DNA of 64,000 nucleotides from contig NZ_JAAIIF010000002.1 in the NCBI RefSeq assembly GCF_012932675.1, positions 102,663 through 166,662 of the forward strand. The letters run 5' to 3'. The translations under genes were made by a program, and so were the position numbers. The first letter of the stretch is position 1, and the number at the start of each line of letters is the position of its first letter. The notes under the pieces are model-generated. The model saw only the letters and a program-made list of their open reading frames with translations, searched no databases and was not told the DNA's origin. This document shows, in pieces, positions 63,807 to 64,000 of the stretch. This DNA comes from Bifidobacterium erythrocebi (GTDB taxonomy: Bacteria > Actinomycetota > Actinomycetes > Actinomycetales > Bifidobacteriaceae).

Positions 63807-63835
63807 TTGCGTTGGGGGCGTGGTTGGTGTAAGTT
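63807..63835 (+). promoter_or_regulatory. Candidate rRNA operon promoter
   Basis: TTGCGT (63807-63812), 17 bp, TAAGTT (63830-63835). It lies ~70 bp before the conserved rRNA-leader motif. Confidence 0.45.
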
Positions 63836-63899
63836 TTTCTCTTGCTGCTCGGCACGGGGGTTCGCCCCTTGGATCTGGTTCCTCCGGGTCCGGTGCGGT

Positions 63900-64000
63900 G
63901 GTGGTTTGAGAACTCAAGAGCGTGTCTGTACTACTTTATGCAAGTCAATGATTGCCAGTCCGCCGTCCGCTCCCGTTGGGAGTGGCCGAGGGGCCTTGAA
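63900..64000 (+). promoter_or_regulatory. Probable leader of an rRNA operon (16S starts beyond the window)
   Basis: GTTTGAGAACTCAAGAGCGTG (from 63904) closely matches the TTGAGAACTCAA-nAGTGTG motif that precedes actinobacterial rRNA genes and takes part in RNase III processing stems. No 16S 5' end is reached before 64000, so this is an inference from the motif and position. Confidence 0.6.

Noticed and set aside
63252..63917. N-terminal extension of the large membrane protein to 63917
   Set aside because: The extended frame would translate the 16S fragment, the hairpin repeats and the GT-rich leader; no signal or domain appears before the TM region.

Overview
The window is high-GC actinobacterial DNA, almost certainly from a Bifidobacterium. 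Grounds are the gene order (atpBEFHAGDC followed by nucS; argS-lysA-hom-thrB; rne-rplU-rpmA; obgE-proB; tRNA-Trp-secE-nusG-rplK-rplA), the actinobacterial mismatch-repair nuclease NucS, GlgE, a Maf-Nudix fusion, and many genes whose -10 hexamer lies only 6-9 nt before the start codon (probable leaderless mRNAs). The species cannot be fixed by reading alone.

Layout. 1-5 kb: the 5' part of glgE (minus), a DnaA-box cluster, a sortase-anchored surface protein, initiator tRNA-fMet and metA. 5-12.3 kb: the complete F1Fo ATP synthase operon with a 437-bp upstream region rich in dyads. 12.4-13.1 kb: nucS. 13.1-19.8 kb: an accessory module with a NarL-type response regulator and histidine kinase (minus), divergent from a partly duplicated cassette of ABC-2 permeases, one small secreted protein and an ATPase; the promoter, with a 16-bp dyad and a short hairpin, is present twice. 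19.9-25.8 kb: FKBP lipoprotein, an acidic two-TM protein with a lipoprotein partner, a YbbN-like thioredoxin/TPR protein, and a CYTH-like protein. 26 kb: tRNA-Arg(CCG), then a noncoding array of dyads with an exact 62-bp period, then ridA. 27-35.9 kb: GDPD, amino-acid permease, argS, lysA, hom, thrB. 36-38.1 kb: an AT-richer type II restriction-modification island flanked by near-identical 69-bp direct repeats, its two genes diverging from a perfect 58-bp palindrome. 38.4-44.8 kb: Maf-Nudix fusion, MacB/FtsX-like ABC transporter, AEC transporter, dapE. 45-48.6 kb: rne, rplU, rpmA. 48.8-53.1 kb: a giant LPXTG adhesin broken by a frameshift at a C6 tract. 53.1-60.1 kb: obgE, proB, aspartate aminotransferase, tRNA-Trp, secE, nusG, rplK, rplA. 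60.2-63.3 kb: PucR-type regulator and a large membrane protein (minus). The last 0.7 kb is noncoding, holds a 51-bp fragment of 16S rRNA sequence, and ends in what looks like the leader of an rRNA operon.

Working together: metA, hom, thrB, lysA, dapE and the aspartate aminotransferase belong to aspartate-family amino-acid synthesis. atp, secE-nusG-rplKA, rplU-rpmA, rne and obgE are core energy and ribosome genes. Accessory material sits in four places: the regulator/ABC cassette, the R-M island, the surface adhesins, and the unexplained repeats at 26.2 kb, 58.6 kb and 63.4 kb. The strongest candidates for undescribed biology are the duplicated two-component/ABC/secreted-protein cassette, the 62-bp dyad array, the rotationally symmetric R-M promoter and the 16S fragment embedded between direct repeats.
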